Part shown: positions 14,158 through 24,200 of the stretch, one piece after another | How the letters are laid out: each line of letters begins with the position of its first letter | Numbering within the stretch: the first letter of the stretch is position 1 | Assembly: GCA_050874665.1 (NCBI GenBank) | Contig: JBNMLC010000026.1 | Location: 1 to 31,425 of the forward strand | Length of the DNA: 31,425 nucleotides | Source of the DNA: RUG11237 sp050874665 | GTDB lineage: Bacteria > Bacillota > Clostridia > Lachnospirales > Lachnospiraceae | Direction: 5' to 3' | Program-made: the position numbers and the translations under genes | Notes under the pieces: generated by a model | What the model was told of the DNA's origin: nothing | Databases searched by the model: none | The model's input: only the letters and a program-made list of their open reading frames with translations

Positions 14158-16845
14158 ATGAATAAAAAACAAATATGTGTGGGTATTTTAGCACATGTAG
14201 ATGCCGGAAAGACAACTCTTTCGGAGGGGTTATTATATAGCAGCGGGAGTATTCAAAAAATTGGTCGTGTAGACAATAAGGATGCATACTTAGATACTTA
14301 TGAATTAGAACGGGCCAGAGGAATTACTATTTTCTCAAAGCAGGCAGTGATAGAATTAGAAAATACAATAATAACATTGGTAGATACACCAGGGCATATT
14401 GACTTTTCCACAGAAATGGAACGCACCCTGCAAGTGTTAGACTACGCGATTCTGGTGGTTAGTGGTGCAGATGGTGTGCAGGGACATACCCAGACACTTT
14501 GGGAATTATTAGAATATTATCAGATACCGACGTTTCTGTTTGTGAATAAAATGGACCAAATTGGAACAGACCGTGGAAAACTTCTGAATGAGCTGTGTAC
14601 CAGATTTGGTGACGGCTGTATTGACTTTGGTGGAGAATGGGACGATGTTTTTTATGAAAATATCGCAATGCAGGAGGAAGAAGTTCTCGAGGAATTTTTG
14701 GAGTGTGGCATACTAAAGCAATCGCAAATACAAAAAATGATACAAGAGAGAAAAGTATTTCCCTGCTTTTTTGGATCTGCACTAAAACTACAGGGAGTAG
14801 AAGAGTTTCTACAGCAGTTTGATAAACTTACCTTACCACAGGAGTATCCGGAAGAGTTTCGTGCCAGGGTGTATAAGATATCCAGAGATGCTCAGGGAAA
14901 CCGACTGACGCATTTAAAAATTATGGGTGGTAAACTGAGAGTAAAAGATAGTATGACCGGAACGGCTCATATCGGAGAGGAAGAAATTTGCTGGGAAGAA
15001 AAGATAAATGAAATTCGCATTTATTCGGGAGAAAAATATCAAGTAGAAAAGGAAGTAAATGCAGGCGTTATTTGTGCGGTAACGGGCTTGAGTTATACGT
15101 TTCCGGGAGAAGGACTGGGAGCGGAAAGTGAGTTAGTTATGCCTTATCTGACGCCGGTGCTCACGTATCAGATTAAATTTCCAGAAGGCCAGGAACCGGC
15201 AGCAGTGCTGCCAAAGCTTTCTATATTAGAGGAGGAAGATCCATCTTTGCATATCCTGTGGCGAGAAGATTTAAAGGAAATTCACATTCAAGTTATGGGT
15301 GAGATACAGATAGAGATTTTAAAATCTATGATGAAAGAACGTTTTGGTATTGTGACAGAATTTGAACATGGAACCATATGCTATAAAGAAACAATCAAAA
15401 ATACAGTAGAGGGTGTAGGGCATTTTGAACCATTAAGGCATTATGCGGAAGTACATTTGCGCTTAGAACCGTTAGAGCCGGGAGCAGGACTTGTATTTGA
15501 AAGTGACTGTAGTGAGGACAGACTTGCAAAAAATTGGCAAAGACTTATTTTGACCCATCTTAAGGAACGGCAGCACCGAGGGGTGCTTACAGGCTCGCTA
15601 ATTACGGATATGAAAATAACCTTGATAGCAGGAAAGGCTCATCAAAAGCATACAGTGGGTGGAGATTTCAGGCAGGCAACCTATCGGGCAGTGCGTCAGG
15701 GGTTGATGGAGGCGGAATCGGTTCTTTTAGAGCCATATTATGAATTTCGTCTGGAAATTCCGGAAAATTATATAGGGCGTGCTATGACAGATATCGAAAA
15801 TATGTATGGAACATTTGATACTCCTGACAGAATAGGGGAAATGGCTGTTATTACAGGCAAAGCACCAGTGGCGACCTTTGGAGAATATCAGAAACAAGTA
15901 ACCGTATATAGTAAGGGTTGCGGAAAACTAAGTCTTCGGGTGAAGGGATACTATCCGTGTCATAATGAAGCGGAGGTATTAGAGCAGATTGCATATGAAC
16001 CGGAAGCAGATTTGAGAAATCCAACAGGTTCCGTATTCTGTGCTCATGGTGCAGGATTTTATGTAGAATGGGATCAGGTAAAAAATTATATGCATGTGCA
16101 GGCAATAGAAGAGGAACGGTCACAGGAGGCCGCCAGAACGGCTCAGAGTTACTATGAAGAGGAATGGATCGATACGGAAGAAGTAGATCGCATTATTGAA
16201 CGCACTTTTTATGCAAATCGTAATGGCAGCGGTAAGAATATGAAAAAGACTCGTTCGCACAATGAAAGAAGGCAGAACAATCTTTGGGCAGAACGAGTGA
16301 GGACATTGAAAGAAACAGAAAAAAGAGAAGAATATCTGTTAGTAGACGGCTATAATGTTATTTTTGCATGGGAGGAGCTAAGTGAGCTGGCAAAAATCAA
16401 TGTGGAAAGTGCCAGAGGAAGGCTGATGGATATTTTATGTAATTATCAGGGAATGAAAAGCTGTAATCTGATTCTGGTGTTCGATGCCTACCGACTACAG
16501 GGGCATCAAACAGAAATTTTAGATTACCATAACATTCATGTAGTGTATACGAAAGAGGCAGAAACGGCAGATGCTTATATTGAAAAATTTGCTCACGAAA
16601 ATGGAAAAAAATACAATATTACTGTGGCTACTTCAGATGGCTTGGAGCAAATCATAATTAGAGGTGCAGGGTGTCGTCTATTATCTTCGAGAGAGCTTAA
16701 GGAAGAAATCGAACGAATGAATGAAAAAATAAAAACAGAATATATAGATACGAACTCCGAAAATCGTACATTCCTAAAAGATTCCCTTTCCAAAGAGAAA
16801 GCAAAACAGTTAGAGCGTATGATAGAAGAGAAAGACAGTGAATAG
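14158..16845 (+). CDS. TetM/EF-G-like ribosome-protection GTPase fused to a YacP/Rae1-like NYN nuclease
   Basis: 895 residues from ATG 14158 behind AGAGGG; an in-frame ATG at 14101 overlaps the terminator and is rejected. Residues 1-650 are a translation-factor GTPase of the TetM/TetO type: AHVDAGKTTLSEGLL (G1), ERARGITIFSKQA (switch I), DTPGHIDF (G3), NKMDQ (G4), followed by EF-G-like domains II-V. Residues 724-860 are a YacP-type NYN domain with its acidic residues in place: D730 in LLVDGYN, D776 in VFDAYR, D805 in ETADAYIE and D827 in ATSDGLEQ. In Bacillus the stand-alone YacP homologue Rae1 cuts mRNA in the ribosomal A site, where TetM-type proteins also bind. The fusion may thus deliver a nuclease to stalled or drug-blocked ribosomes. 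It could also confer tetracycline protection, which cannot be told by reading. Confidence 0.88.
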   Translation: MNKKQICVGILAHVDAGKTTLSEGLLYSSGSIQKIGRVDNKDAYLDTYELERARGITIFSKQAVIELENTIITLVDTPGHIDFSTEMERTLQVLDYAILVVSGADGVQGHTQTLWELLEYYQIPTFLFVNKMDQIGTDRGKLLNELCTRFGDGCIDFGGEWDDVFYENIAMQEEEVLEEFLECGILKQSQIQKMIQERKVFPCFFGSALKLQGVEEFLQQFDKLTLPQEYPEEFRARVYKISRDAQGNRLTHLKIMGGKLRVKDSMTGTAHIGEEEICWEEKINEIRIYSGEKYQVEKEVNAGVICAVTGLSYTFPGEGLGAESELVMPYLTPVLTYQIKFPEGQEPAAVLPKLSILEEEDPSLHILWREDLKEIHIQVMGEIQIEILKSMMKERFGIVTEFEHGTICYKETIKNTVEGVGHFEPLRHYAEVHLRLEPLEPGAGLVFESDCSEDRLAKNWQRLILTHLKERQHRGVLTGSLITDMKITLIAGKAHQKHTVGGDFRQATYRAVRQGLMEAESVLLEPYYEFRLEIPENYIGRAMTDIENMYGTFDTPDRIGEMAVITGKAPVATFGEYQKQVTVYSKGCGKLSLRVKGYYPCHNEAEVLEQIAYEPEADLRNPTGSVFCAHGAGFYVEWDQVKNYMHVQAIEEERSQEAARTAQSYYEEEWIDTEEVDRIIERTFYANRNGSGKNMKKTRSHNERRQNNLWAERVRTLKETEKREEYLLVDGYNVIFAWEELSELAKINVESARGRLMDILCNYQGMKSCNLILVFDAYRLQGHQTEILDYHNIHVVYTKEAETADAYIEKFAHENGKKYNITVATSDGLEQIIIRGAGCRLLSSRELKEEIERMNEKIKTEYIDTNSENRTFLKDSLSKEKAKQLERMIEEKDSE

Positions 16846-16928
16846 AGAAAATGTTATAAAAATCTGAATGAATTTAAAAAACTTCTAATATAATGAAATA
16901 ACGAATCCATAGGAGTTTTAAGTACAGA

Positions 16929-17768
16929 ATGAAAGATTTTTTCTTAAATGAAAATGGCAGTAAAATAAGCGGTAAGAGTATTTTAACATTAATTTTTCTT
17001 TTGTCGGCAATGTTTCTGCTTGGGAGAACGGCACATTTTGCGGTAAATAGTGTTAGTAACATGTATGTAAAAAATCAGGTAGATAACTGGGGACTGGGAG
17101 GATATGGAGAAAATGGTGAAAAGCCTGTGGGAAATGTTTCTCCGGAAGAATTAAAAAAATTAAATGCATATTATTTGGCGGACGGAGACGACAAAGTCAT
17201 TTATCTGACCTTTGATGCGGGATATGAAAATGGGAATACAGAACCGATTCTGGAAGCACTGAAGAAACATAAGGTATCTGCTACGTTCTTTGTGGTCGGA
17301 CATTATCTGGAGTCTTCCCCTGATTTAGTAAAAAGAATGGTGGCAGAGGGACATACTGTAGGAAATCATACCTATACGCACCCGGATATGTCAAAAATTT
17401 CTAATATGGAAGATTTTCGGAAAGAAATGGAAGGCGTAGAAAAAAAGTATCAAGAAATCACAGGGAAGGAAATGACAAAGTTTTATCGTCCTCCACAGGG
17501 AAAATACAGTATGGAAAACCTGAAAATGGCACAGGAGCTTGGTTATCACACTTTTTTCTGGAGCCTTGCCTATGTTGACTGGTATCAGGATAAACAGCCG
17601 ACAAAAGAAGAGGCATTTGAAAAATTAATTGGAAGGATTCATCCGGGCAGCATTGTGTTACTTCACAGCACTTCTTCCACAAATGGAGCTATTTTGGATG
17701 AATTACTTGGAAAATGGGAAGATATGGGATATCGGTTTGGAACGTTAGACGAATTTACACAACAATAA
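16929..17768 (+). CDS. Polysaccharide deacetylase, PdaA-like (peptidoglycan N-acetylmuramic acid deacetylase family)
   Basis: 279 residues. One membrane segment (about 17-35) acts as an uncleaved anchor or signal. The NodB deacetylase domain spans about 95-275 with its motifs: TFDAGYENGNT (motif 1, catalytic/metal Asp), VGNHTYTHPDMS (motif 2, metal His pair), FYRPPQGKYS (motif 3), YVDWYQD and VLLHSTSS (motif 5 with the final His). TFDxGYENG and the DWYQDKQP region are typical of PdaA and related spore-cortex or wall deacetylases. The closest ribosome binding site, AGGAG at 16911-16915, is 13 bases from ATG 16929, longer than usual. TATAAT at 16889-16894 is a possible -10 box. It converges on the XRE gene with only 5 bases between. 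Confidence 0.87.
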   Translation: MKDFFLNENGSKISGKSILTLIFLLSAMFLLGRTAHFAVNSVSNMYVKNQVDNWGLGGYGENGEKPVGNVSPEELKKLNAYYLADGDDKVIYLTFDAGYENGNTEPILEALKKHKVSATFFVVGHYLESSPDLVKRMVAEGHTVGNHTYTHPDMSKISNMEDFRKEMEGVEKKYQEITGKEMTKFYRPPQGKYSMENLKMAQELGYHTFFWSLAYVDWYQDKQPTKEEAFEKLIGRIHPGSIVLLHSTSSTNGAILDELLGKWEDMGYRFGTLDEFTQQ

Positions 17769-17773
17769 CCGCA

Positions 17774-18118
17774 TTACAAATGCTCCTCTAAATGCAAGAG
17801 GCGATTTACTGCAGGCTGCATATCTTCAAGTTCGCGATATTTTAAAATCAGATTTTTTTCATGGTCTGATAGCACAATGGAATCGCTGGATTCATCTTTA
17901 TATCCAAAAGCTTCCAAAACATCTACGATTTGATAGATTTCACATAGAAGCATTAAAGTATCTGCATCAGGCTGCGTGCTTCCGCTTTCCCAACCGTAGA
18001 TTGTTTTTGGAGCTGCTGGAGCTTCATGTTTTGTCAGAAGGTTGGAAACTTCATTTACAGATAAACCATTTAATTTTCTATAATATTTTAATACTTTGGC
18101 AATGTGTGGATTTTTCAT
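17774..18118 (-). CDS. XRE-family transcriptional regulator, divergent from the defence operon
   Basis: 114 residues. Residues 1-60 form a Cro/C1-type helix-turn-helix: AKVLKYYRKLNGLSVNEVSN, KTIYGWESGSTQPDADTLML. A helical C-terminal part (LSDHEKNLILKYRELEDMQP) is typical of small XRE regulators next to mobile or defence genes. The start is ATG 18118, because a stop codon lies two codons upstream. No clear ribosome binding site precedes it. A 24-codon reading frame (18152 back to 18078) with a good site (GAAAGGA) overlaps the start and could couple translation. It is transcribed away from the defence operon and probably controls both promoters. Confidence 0.8.
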   Translation of the reverse strand: MKNPHIAKVLKYYRKLNGLSVNEVSNLLTKHEAPAAPKTIYGWESGSTQPDADTLMLLCEIYQIVDVLEAFGYKDESSDSIVLSDHEKNLILKYRELEDMQPAVNRLLHLEEHL

Positions 18119-18225
18119 AATCTATACCAATTTCAAGCAAAACTCTTTGCATTGCAATCCTTTCTTAAAAATTCATAATTTATAATAGTACATTCCGGCA
18201 ATCAGCCGGAGTTCTTCTCTAGAAT

Positions 18226-18254
18226 ACATTAACAATTGTTTTTTCGTTTGTCAA
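18226..18254 (-). promoter_or_regulatory. Promoter of the XRE regulator
   Basis: On the minus strand TTGACA (18254-18249), a 17-base spacer and TAATGT (18231-18226). A small hairpin CCGGC-aatca-GCCGG follows in the leader at about 18196-18210 with no T-run. Confidence 0.65.
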
Positions 18255-18294
18255 TTATCGTAGTTATATTTCCCAAAAAACAAGAATTTATAAG

Positions 18295-18323
18295 TTGACA
18301 TTCTCTGTAAACGAGAATAGAAT
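18295..18323 (+). promoter_or_regulatory. Defence operon promoter with operator-like repeat in the spacer
   Basis: TTGACA (18295-18300), exactly 17 bases, TAGAAT (18318-18323). The spacer is itself an inverted repeat, TTCTC-tgtaaac-GAGAA (18301-18317), a fitting place for a repressor such as the divergent XRE protein to block polymerase. Confidence 0.72.
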
Positions 18324-18371
18324 AGTATATAATATGACAAAATTCTTGGATAGAAAGAAAGGGGTAAAAAC

Positions 18372-18599
18372 ATGGAAATGAAAAACAAGGTATTAAATTA
18401 TATAAGGACTTGTGGAGTTTCTGTGGAACACCTTTCTAAAGTCTTAAATATAGACCTTGAAAAGTTTCAGCAAGACAGCAAAGCGGACTGGGATGCCCAG
18501 GAGCTTTTACAGATATGCAGTTATCTTAATATACAGCCTACCCGGTTTTATACAAATAAGGTCAATCAAAACAGTCAGGCGAACGAAAAAGGAGAATAG
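18372..18599 (+). CDS. Small helix-turn-helix-like protein, first gene of the defence operon
   Basis: 75 residues behind AAAGGGG. NKVLNYIRTCGVSVEHLSKV, LNIDLEKF and LLQICSYLNIQPTRFY read as a compact Cro/C1-like helical fold (cf. 'LAxxLGIxxxxFxxxxxxxxxxELxxIxxxLxI'), followed by a polar tail. The family is not known to me. It ends 5 bases before the PAPS-reductase-like gene, so it is probably co-transcribed. It may be a second regulator of the operon or a co-repressor for the divergent XRE protein. Confidence 0.65.
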   Translation: MEMKNKVLNYIRTCGVSVEHLSKVLNIDLEKFQQDSKADWDAQELLQICSYLNIQPTRFYTNKVNQNSQANEKGE

Positions 18600-18604
18600 G
18601 ATTT

Positions 18605-20332
18605 ATGGTAAAGTACCACTGTGAAAAAGACAATGTAGATGTGGCAGGGAGTATATGCCCCCACTGTGGCCAGCGTGCTTTTCCGGTACAATCTGAATTA
18701 TATTGGTGCAGTGACTGTAATATTCCAAGTTATACAAAAAGCTGTGGTCTGTGCGGTAAAACAGGAGAAAAAATATCTTCCGATCTGCGTCCGGTATTTC
18801 CCGAAGAAAAGATATTATTGGAAACAATTATGGAAGAACAGGAAGCGGTTTTGCTTAAAACAAAATCTGTGTGGAATGGTTCAGGAAATATATACTATGC
18901 GGATGGAAAACGGCTTGGAATCCGTATAGGAAAGCTTATAGAACTGGACATAGACAAAGTACGGCAGCGATATCAGGAAAAACTACAAAATCAGTTAGAA
19001 GATTACCAGCATGAGTTTAGGATACAACAGGAAAAGTTTACAGAGGCGAACAAGAAAAGGTTACAGCAAATAGAGCAGGAAGCCATAGAGTATGTGCAGG
19101 AAATAGGAAATAAATACAGCACAGAAGATATGATGATTTCATTTTCGGGTGGAAAGGATTCCACTGTGGTGGCGGATTTAGTTACCAGGGCATTAGGAGA
19201 TGGCGATAAGAAAATTCTGCATATATTTGGCGATACTACGTTGGAATTTCCATTGACGTACGAATATATAGAACGTTATAAGAAGAATCATTATAAAACA
19301 CCTGTGATTTCTTCCAGAAATAAAGAAAAGGATTTTCTGCATTTATGCAGCATGATTGGGCCGCCTAGTCGTGTCATGCGTTGGTGCTGTACGATTTTTA
19401 AAACGGGAGCAATAACAAGAAAGATTGAAAAAGTGTTCCGTAATAAAAAGCATATCGTTACATTTTATGGTATCCGGAGAAGTGAATCGGCAAGCAGAAG
19501 CAAGTATGAGAAAGAATCCGAAAGTCCAAAGATAACGAAGCAGACCGTAGTATCTCCGGTGATTGACTGGTATGACTTTGATATCTGGTTGTATTTGTTA
19601 AGTAGAAAAATAGATTTTAATGATGCATATCGCTTAGGATATTCCAGAGTGGGCTGCTGGTGTTGTCCGAATAACAGTCAGTGGTCCGAATTTTTATCTA
19701 AACTACATATGCCGCAGTTATATTCAAAGTTTCGGCAGGTTCTTGTAGAGTTTGCAAAACAAATCGGCAAACCGGATCCAGAGGAATATGTAGACAGTGG
19801 AAATTGGAAGGCAAGACAAGGTGGAAACGGTGTGGAAATGGCGCAAAAATCAGTCATTGAATTTATGCCGTGTGCCACCGAAGAAAATTCATTTAATTAC
19901 GAATTGCAAAGACCCATTCAGGAACAATTGTATGAGCTATTTAAGCCCTTTGGGACATTGGATTTTCAAATGGGTAACGAAAGACTTGGAGAAGTCTATG
20001 TGTTGGATAAAAAAGGACAGATAGCTTTACGGCTTCAGGGAAGAATCGGTAAAAACAGGTTGAAGGTGACCATCTATAAGACGAATCTTGCCGGAGCAAA
20101 AAGTCTGAAAGGTGCAGAAGAAAAGATAAAATGCCAGATTACAAAATATCAGATGTGTATGGGCTGCTTAGCCTGTGAAGGAGTGTGCAGGCAGGATGCT
20201 ATTACCATCAAAGAAAAATCAGGCGAGATTTCTTATCATATTTCAGAACATAAATGTGTGCGTTGTGGAGAATGTGTGGGACACTTTATTGCAGGCTGTT
20301 ATATGAGAAAGGTATTGGCGATTAAAAGATAA
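18605..20332 (+). CDS. sspD: SspD/DndC-like PAPS-reductase-family protein with zinc-ribbon and ferredoxin domains
   Basis: 575 residues. The N-terminus carries Cys pairs of a zinc ribbon (C18/C21, C35/C38, C47/C50). The centre is a PP-loop ATP-pyrophosphatase domain with SGGKDS at 181-186. Extra cysteines (C248, C261, C262, C351, C353, C354) are placed like the Fe-S ligands of DndC-type proteins. The C-terminus has two ferredoxin-type [4Fe-4S] motifs (C518, C521, C524, C528 and C551, C554, C557, C565). In phosphorothioation systems this protein activates the target with ATP and passes sulfur from the cysteine desulfurase. Next to a DUF4007 protein, a large ATPase and a desulfurase it fits SspD of the single-strand system. 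The terminal ferredoxin may supply electrons. Family firm; the system name is by context. Confidence 0.82.
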   Translation: MVKYHCEKDNVDVAGSICPHCGQRAFPVQSELYWCSDCNIPSYTKSCGLCGKTGEKISSDLRPVFPEEKILLETIMEEQEAVLLKTKSVWNGSGNIYYADGKRLGIRIGKLIELDIDKVRQRYQEKLQNQLEDYQHEFRIQQEKFTEANKKRLQQIEQEAIEYVQEIGNKYSTEDMMISFSGGKDSTVVADLVTRALGDGDKKILHIFGDTTLEFPLTYEYIERYKKNHYKTPVISSRNKEKDFLHLCSMIGPPSRVMRWCCTIFKTGAITRKIEKVFRNKKHIVTFYGIRRSESASRSKYEKESESPKITKQTVVSPVIDWYDFDIWLYLLSRKIDFNDAYRLGYSRVGCWCCPNNSQWSEFLSKLHMPQLYSKFRQVLVEFAKQIGKPDPEEYVDSGNWKARQGGNGVEMAQKSVIEFMPCATEENSFNYELQRPIQEQLYELFKPFGTLDFQMGNERLGEVYVLDKKGQIALRLQGRIGKNRLKVTIYKTNLAGAKSLKGAEEKIKCQITKYQMCMGCLACEGVCRQDAITIKEKSGEISYHISEHKCVRCGECVGHFIAGCYMRKVLAIKR

Positions 20333-20350
20333 AGAAAAGGATGTAAGAAG

Positions 20351-21235
20351 TTGGAAACTGAAAAAGAAAATACAAATATAAAATACAAATTAAAAGGACA
20401 TGAAACGTTGCGCATCAGAGAAGGCTGGCTGTCAAAAGGAATCAAGGCGGTTTATGAAAATCCAAAAGTATTTTCTAATATGTATGGGGCAGATGCTTTG
20501 GGTGTTGGAAGTAATATGGCAAAGGCAATTCGTTACTGGTTGAAAGCCTGCGGATTAACAGTGGACATTCCGGGAAAAGGTGTAAATCTGTCTTCCTTTG
20601 GAAAGGCGGTACATCAGTACGACCCATATCTGGAAGAAAAGTTTACATTATGGTGTATGCATATAAATTTAGCATACAATCGGGACAATGCGACTGTCTG
20701 GTATTTATTTTTCCGAAAGTTTCAGTTGGAAGAATTTACGAGAGAAGAGCTGGAAGGTTTTATGACAGAACAGTTGATACGGTATGCAAAAACAGAGGAG
20801 TTTAGTAGTCGTTCCTTAAAAGATGATTGTAATGTGCTGTTACAAATGTATGGTAAGGAGAAACTAACTGAAAACGACCCGGAGGATAAAAAAATATCGC
20901 CCCTTTCAAAGCTTGGAATCTTAAGAAAAACAGAGAGTGTTTATAAGCGCACAGCACCCGATTACAGCAGTATTTCCTGTGAAGCTCTCTTGTATTTGCT
21001 TCACACATATTCTAAGGAAACAGCAATTAGCATGGAAAAGTTATATACAGGAGAATCGGGTGTTTTGCCGGTACTTGGCATTGGTGGCAGCATGTATCAG
21101 GAGTATTTAGAAGAACTGGCACAGAGAGGCTACATAGACATTAATCGTACGGCAGGGCTTGATATGATATATCGAAAGAAGCAACAATCCAGGGAGGATA
21201 TTGTACTGGATTTTTATAAAAACCTAAAGGAATAG
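20351..21235 (+). CDS. sspB: DUF4007 family protein, SspB-like DNA nickase
   Basis: 294 residues. GHETLRIREGWLSKGIKAV at the start, then LGVGSNMAKAIRYWLKACGL and LWCMHINLAY, are hallmarks of DUF4007 as I recall it. In the Ssp phosphorothioation system, SspB is described as a DUF4007 protein with DNA-nicking activity that opens one strand at the modification site. I cannot point to its catalytic residues. The TTG start at 20351 has AAAAGG about nine bases upstream; there is no better ATG. It lies 18 bases after sspD and 12 bases before the large ATPase gene, a tight operon. The combination with a DndC-like protein is the main argument for an Ssp-type rather than Dnd-type system. Confidence 0.75.
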   Translation: METEKENTNIKYKLKGHETLRIREGWLSKGIKAVYENPKVFSNMYGADALGVGSNMAKAIRYWLKACGLTVDIPGKGVNLSSFGKAVHQYDPYLEEKFTLWCMHINLAYNRDNATVWYLFFRKFQLEEFTREELEGFMTEQLIRYAKTEEFSSRSLKDDCNVLLQMYGKEKLTENDPEDKKISPLSKLGILRKTESVYKRTAPDYSSISCEALLYLLHTYSKETAISMEKLYTGESGVLPVLGIGGSMYQEYLEELAQRGYIDINRTAGLDMIYRKKQQSREDIVLDFYKNLKE

Positions 21236-21247
21236 AGAGGAACAGTT

Positions 21248-24200
21248 ATGTGCGATTTCAAGGAAATTGTTCAGATAAATAAAAAATTTCAAAAGTCAAT
21301 TAATATGAGATTGGATTATAATCGTCCGGAAAAGATAGAAAGTTATATTCCAACCCGGGCATCGGTGCAGGTGTTAAAGGATTATCTGAGTCAGTTTGCA
21401 GGCAAAAGTCATGTGAAATCGACCATTCTTATTGGCCCCTATGGAAAAGGAAAATCTCATCTTTTGCTGGTGCTACTGTCGTTGTTATCCAAAAGAAACC
21501 AAGAGTCTTCAAGTCCACAAGTGATACAGATGCTAAAACAAGTGATTCTGAAATTGGAGGAAAAAGATCAAGAGGCGGGACGCTATGCACGAAGTGTAGT
21601 AGAGAAGAAGCAGTATTACCTGCCGGTACTAATTTCAGGAGTTCAGAGCGATTTGCAAAGAGCGCTTTTACTTTCTCTAAAAGAAGGGCTTGAGCGAGAA
21701 GGCTTAGAAGACATTGCACCCACTACTTATTTTGAAGAAGCTAAAAAGGCAATTTTGCAGTGGAAAAGCAATTATCCAGATACATATAGGGAATTTCTAA
21801 ACTATTTACAAAATCAGAATCAAACAGAAGATACCTTTATGAAAGAGTTAAATCAATACAATGAAAAGGCACTAAACTTCTTCAAAAAAATATATCCTTT
21901 GCTGACGGCTGGAAGTGTTTTTGAGCCTATGGTACAAATGGACGAAATTTCTTTGTTCCGCTCTGTCAATGAAAAGCTATGCAAAGAATATGGATATCAG
22001 GGAATCATACTTATTTTTGACGAATTTAGTAAATTTATGGAAGGTTATCCAAAGGAGCGGTTTGCATCTGCTATGGAACAATTGCAAAATCTCTGTGAGC
22101 TGGCGAACAATTCAAACAAGCAAAAGCTTCATGTGATTTTAGTGGCACATAAGGCAATGAAGGAATATAAAAACAGTCTGCCGGACCAGGTGGTGAATGC
22201 ATATTTAGGTGTCGAAGGAAGATTGAGCGAGGTGTATTTTACAAGTTCATTAAAAAACAGCTATGAGCTGATTCAAAATGTGATTATTAAAAATAATAAA
22301 TTATTTGAGGAAAAAATAGCGAAAACGGAAAAATTTCAGGAAATGCAGGAAAATGCATATAAGATGGCATATTTTCATTCCATGTTTACAGAGGAAGAAT
22401 TTCAAAGCATTGTTGCGAAAGGCTGTTTCCCCTTAACTCCGATTGCGGCATATTTGTTATTAAAAATCAGTGAAAAGGCTGTCCAGAATGAACGAACAGT
22501 GTTTACCTTTCTGGCAAATGAGGAACCTTATAGTCTGTTGCATTTCTTAGAGCAGAATCCTCACTTTCAGGATAATTATGTTACTGCCGGCCAGGTATAT
22601 GATTATTTTTCTAAATTGTTAAAAAACGACAGTTCCAATATGGCAATGCATAACGAGTGGCTCAAGGCGGAATATGCGCTTCAGGGACGGAAAAATGTAG
22701 AGGAACAGATCATAATTAAAACGATTGCATTAATACGAATGGTAGGAAAACAGGATGAGATATTTGCAAAAGATGAAGTAATACGTTCTGGTGCCGGAAT
22801 GTCCGTAAAAATATATGAAAAGACGATAGAACAATTAAAACAAGAACAGGTAATTTTATTTCGTAATAAATCCGGCTCCTATGCTTTTAAAAATAATATA
22901 GGCATAGATTTGGAAAAAGAAATTGATAAGGTGGTAAAGGCAAAACTACAGAAAATAAATCTTTGTGAGGAATTGCAAAAGGTTTCGGAATTAGAGTATG
23001 AAATACCGAAACGCTATAATTTGACGTATACAATGACAAGATATTTTCGTTATCAATTTATGACAGAAGATAGTTTTATGAGTCTGCGTAATTCAGAATA
23101 TTTATTTGACGATGAATTTGCAGATGGAAAGATTATTGCACTGCTACGTCAAAAAGATACATCAAAACAGGAAATATTGACACATTTGCAAAAGCTTGGA
23201 GATGCAAGAATTGTACTGTTATATCCGGAAGAACTTTTTGGGCAGATGGAATTGCTAAAAAAGGTCATGGCAATTAGAAGGTTAAAGCAGTCGGAAGAAT
23301 TTTTGGAGCATAATAAAGCACTGGAGCAGGAATTAAATTTATATGAAGAGGATTTAGTATTTGAATTGAACGTATGGTTAGAGCAGTACTTTATGCCATT
23401 GCATGGAAAATGTAACGTTTTATACAATAGTAAAATTTATGACAGAGAGGAATTTTCACAGCGGAAAACAGATTCTAAATTTAATCAATTCTTAAGTGAA
23501 ATTTTAGAAGGGTATTACAATTCTACACCTAGAATTAATAATGAGATGATTAATAAACGGGCATTAACTGCACAAATGAAAAAAGTGCGTATGAAACTGG
23601 CAGGACAATTACTAGAGAAAAAGGATTTTTGGGAGTATAGGAAAGGAACGTCGCCGGAAGCTACCGTATTTCGCGCCGTTTTTTTAAAAACAGGAATTAT
23701 AAAGCTGCAGGGTCAGAAGGAGGAAATCAGATATGAAGGAGAGCAGGGAACCGTACGTGTCTTAAAAGAGATGGAGAGTTTTCTGCATGGTGCAGCGGGC
23801 AAACGGCAGAATTTTAGCAGCTTATATCGCACCCTGCTTGGAGAAAAGTATGGCGTACGTTTGGGAGTGATTCCTTTATACCTTGCATACTGTATTTCGC
23901 AGTTTGATGAAATGCCGATTATTTACTTAGGAGAAAAAGAGGTGGTATTAGAGCCACAGATTCTGGAGAATATTAACACTTCACCGGAGCAGTACTTTTT
24001 GTATATGGAAAAAGATACGGTAGAAAAGGAAAGGTACTTATCAGATTTAGAGCATCTGTTTACTATTTCTGTCACAGAAAGCAGAAGAAATCGTTTGCAG
24101 GAAATCTCCGATGGAATATATCAATGGTTTTGTTCGCTCCCACAGTGTGCAAAGAATTATTCTGTAGAAGCGTATCCGCAAAAGAAAAGGAATGGTATAC

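Noticed and set aside
14158..16845. Firm call as a tetracycline resistance gene
   Set aside because: The GTPase is TetM-like, but resistance cannot be read from sequence and the nuclease fusion suggests another role.
17784..17800. Hairpin CCTCT-N7-AGAGG as a terminator between the converging genes
   Set aside because: Five base pairs only and no proper T-run; it lies in the XRE coding end.
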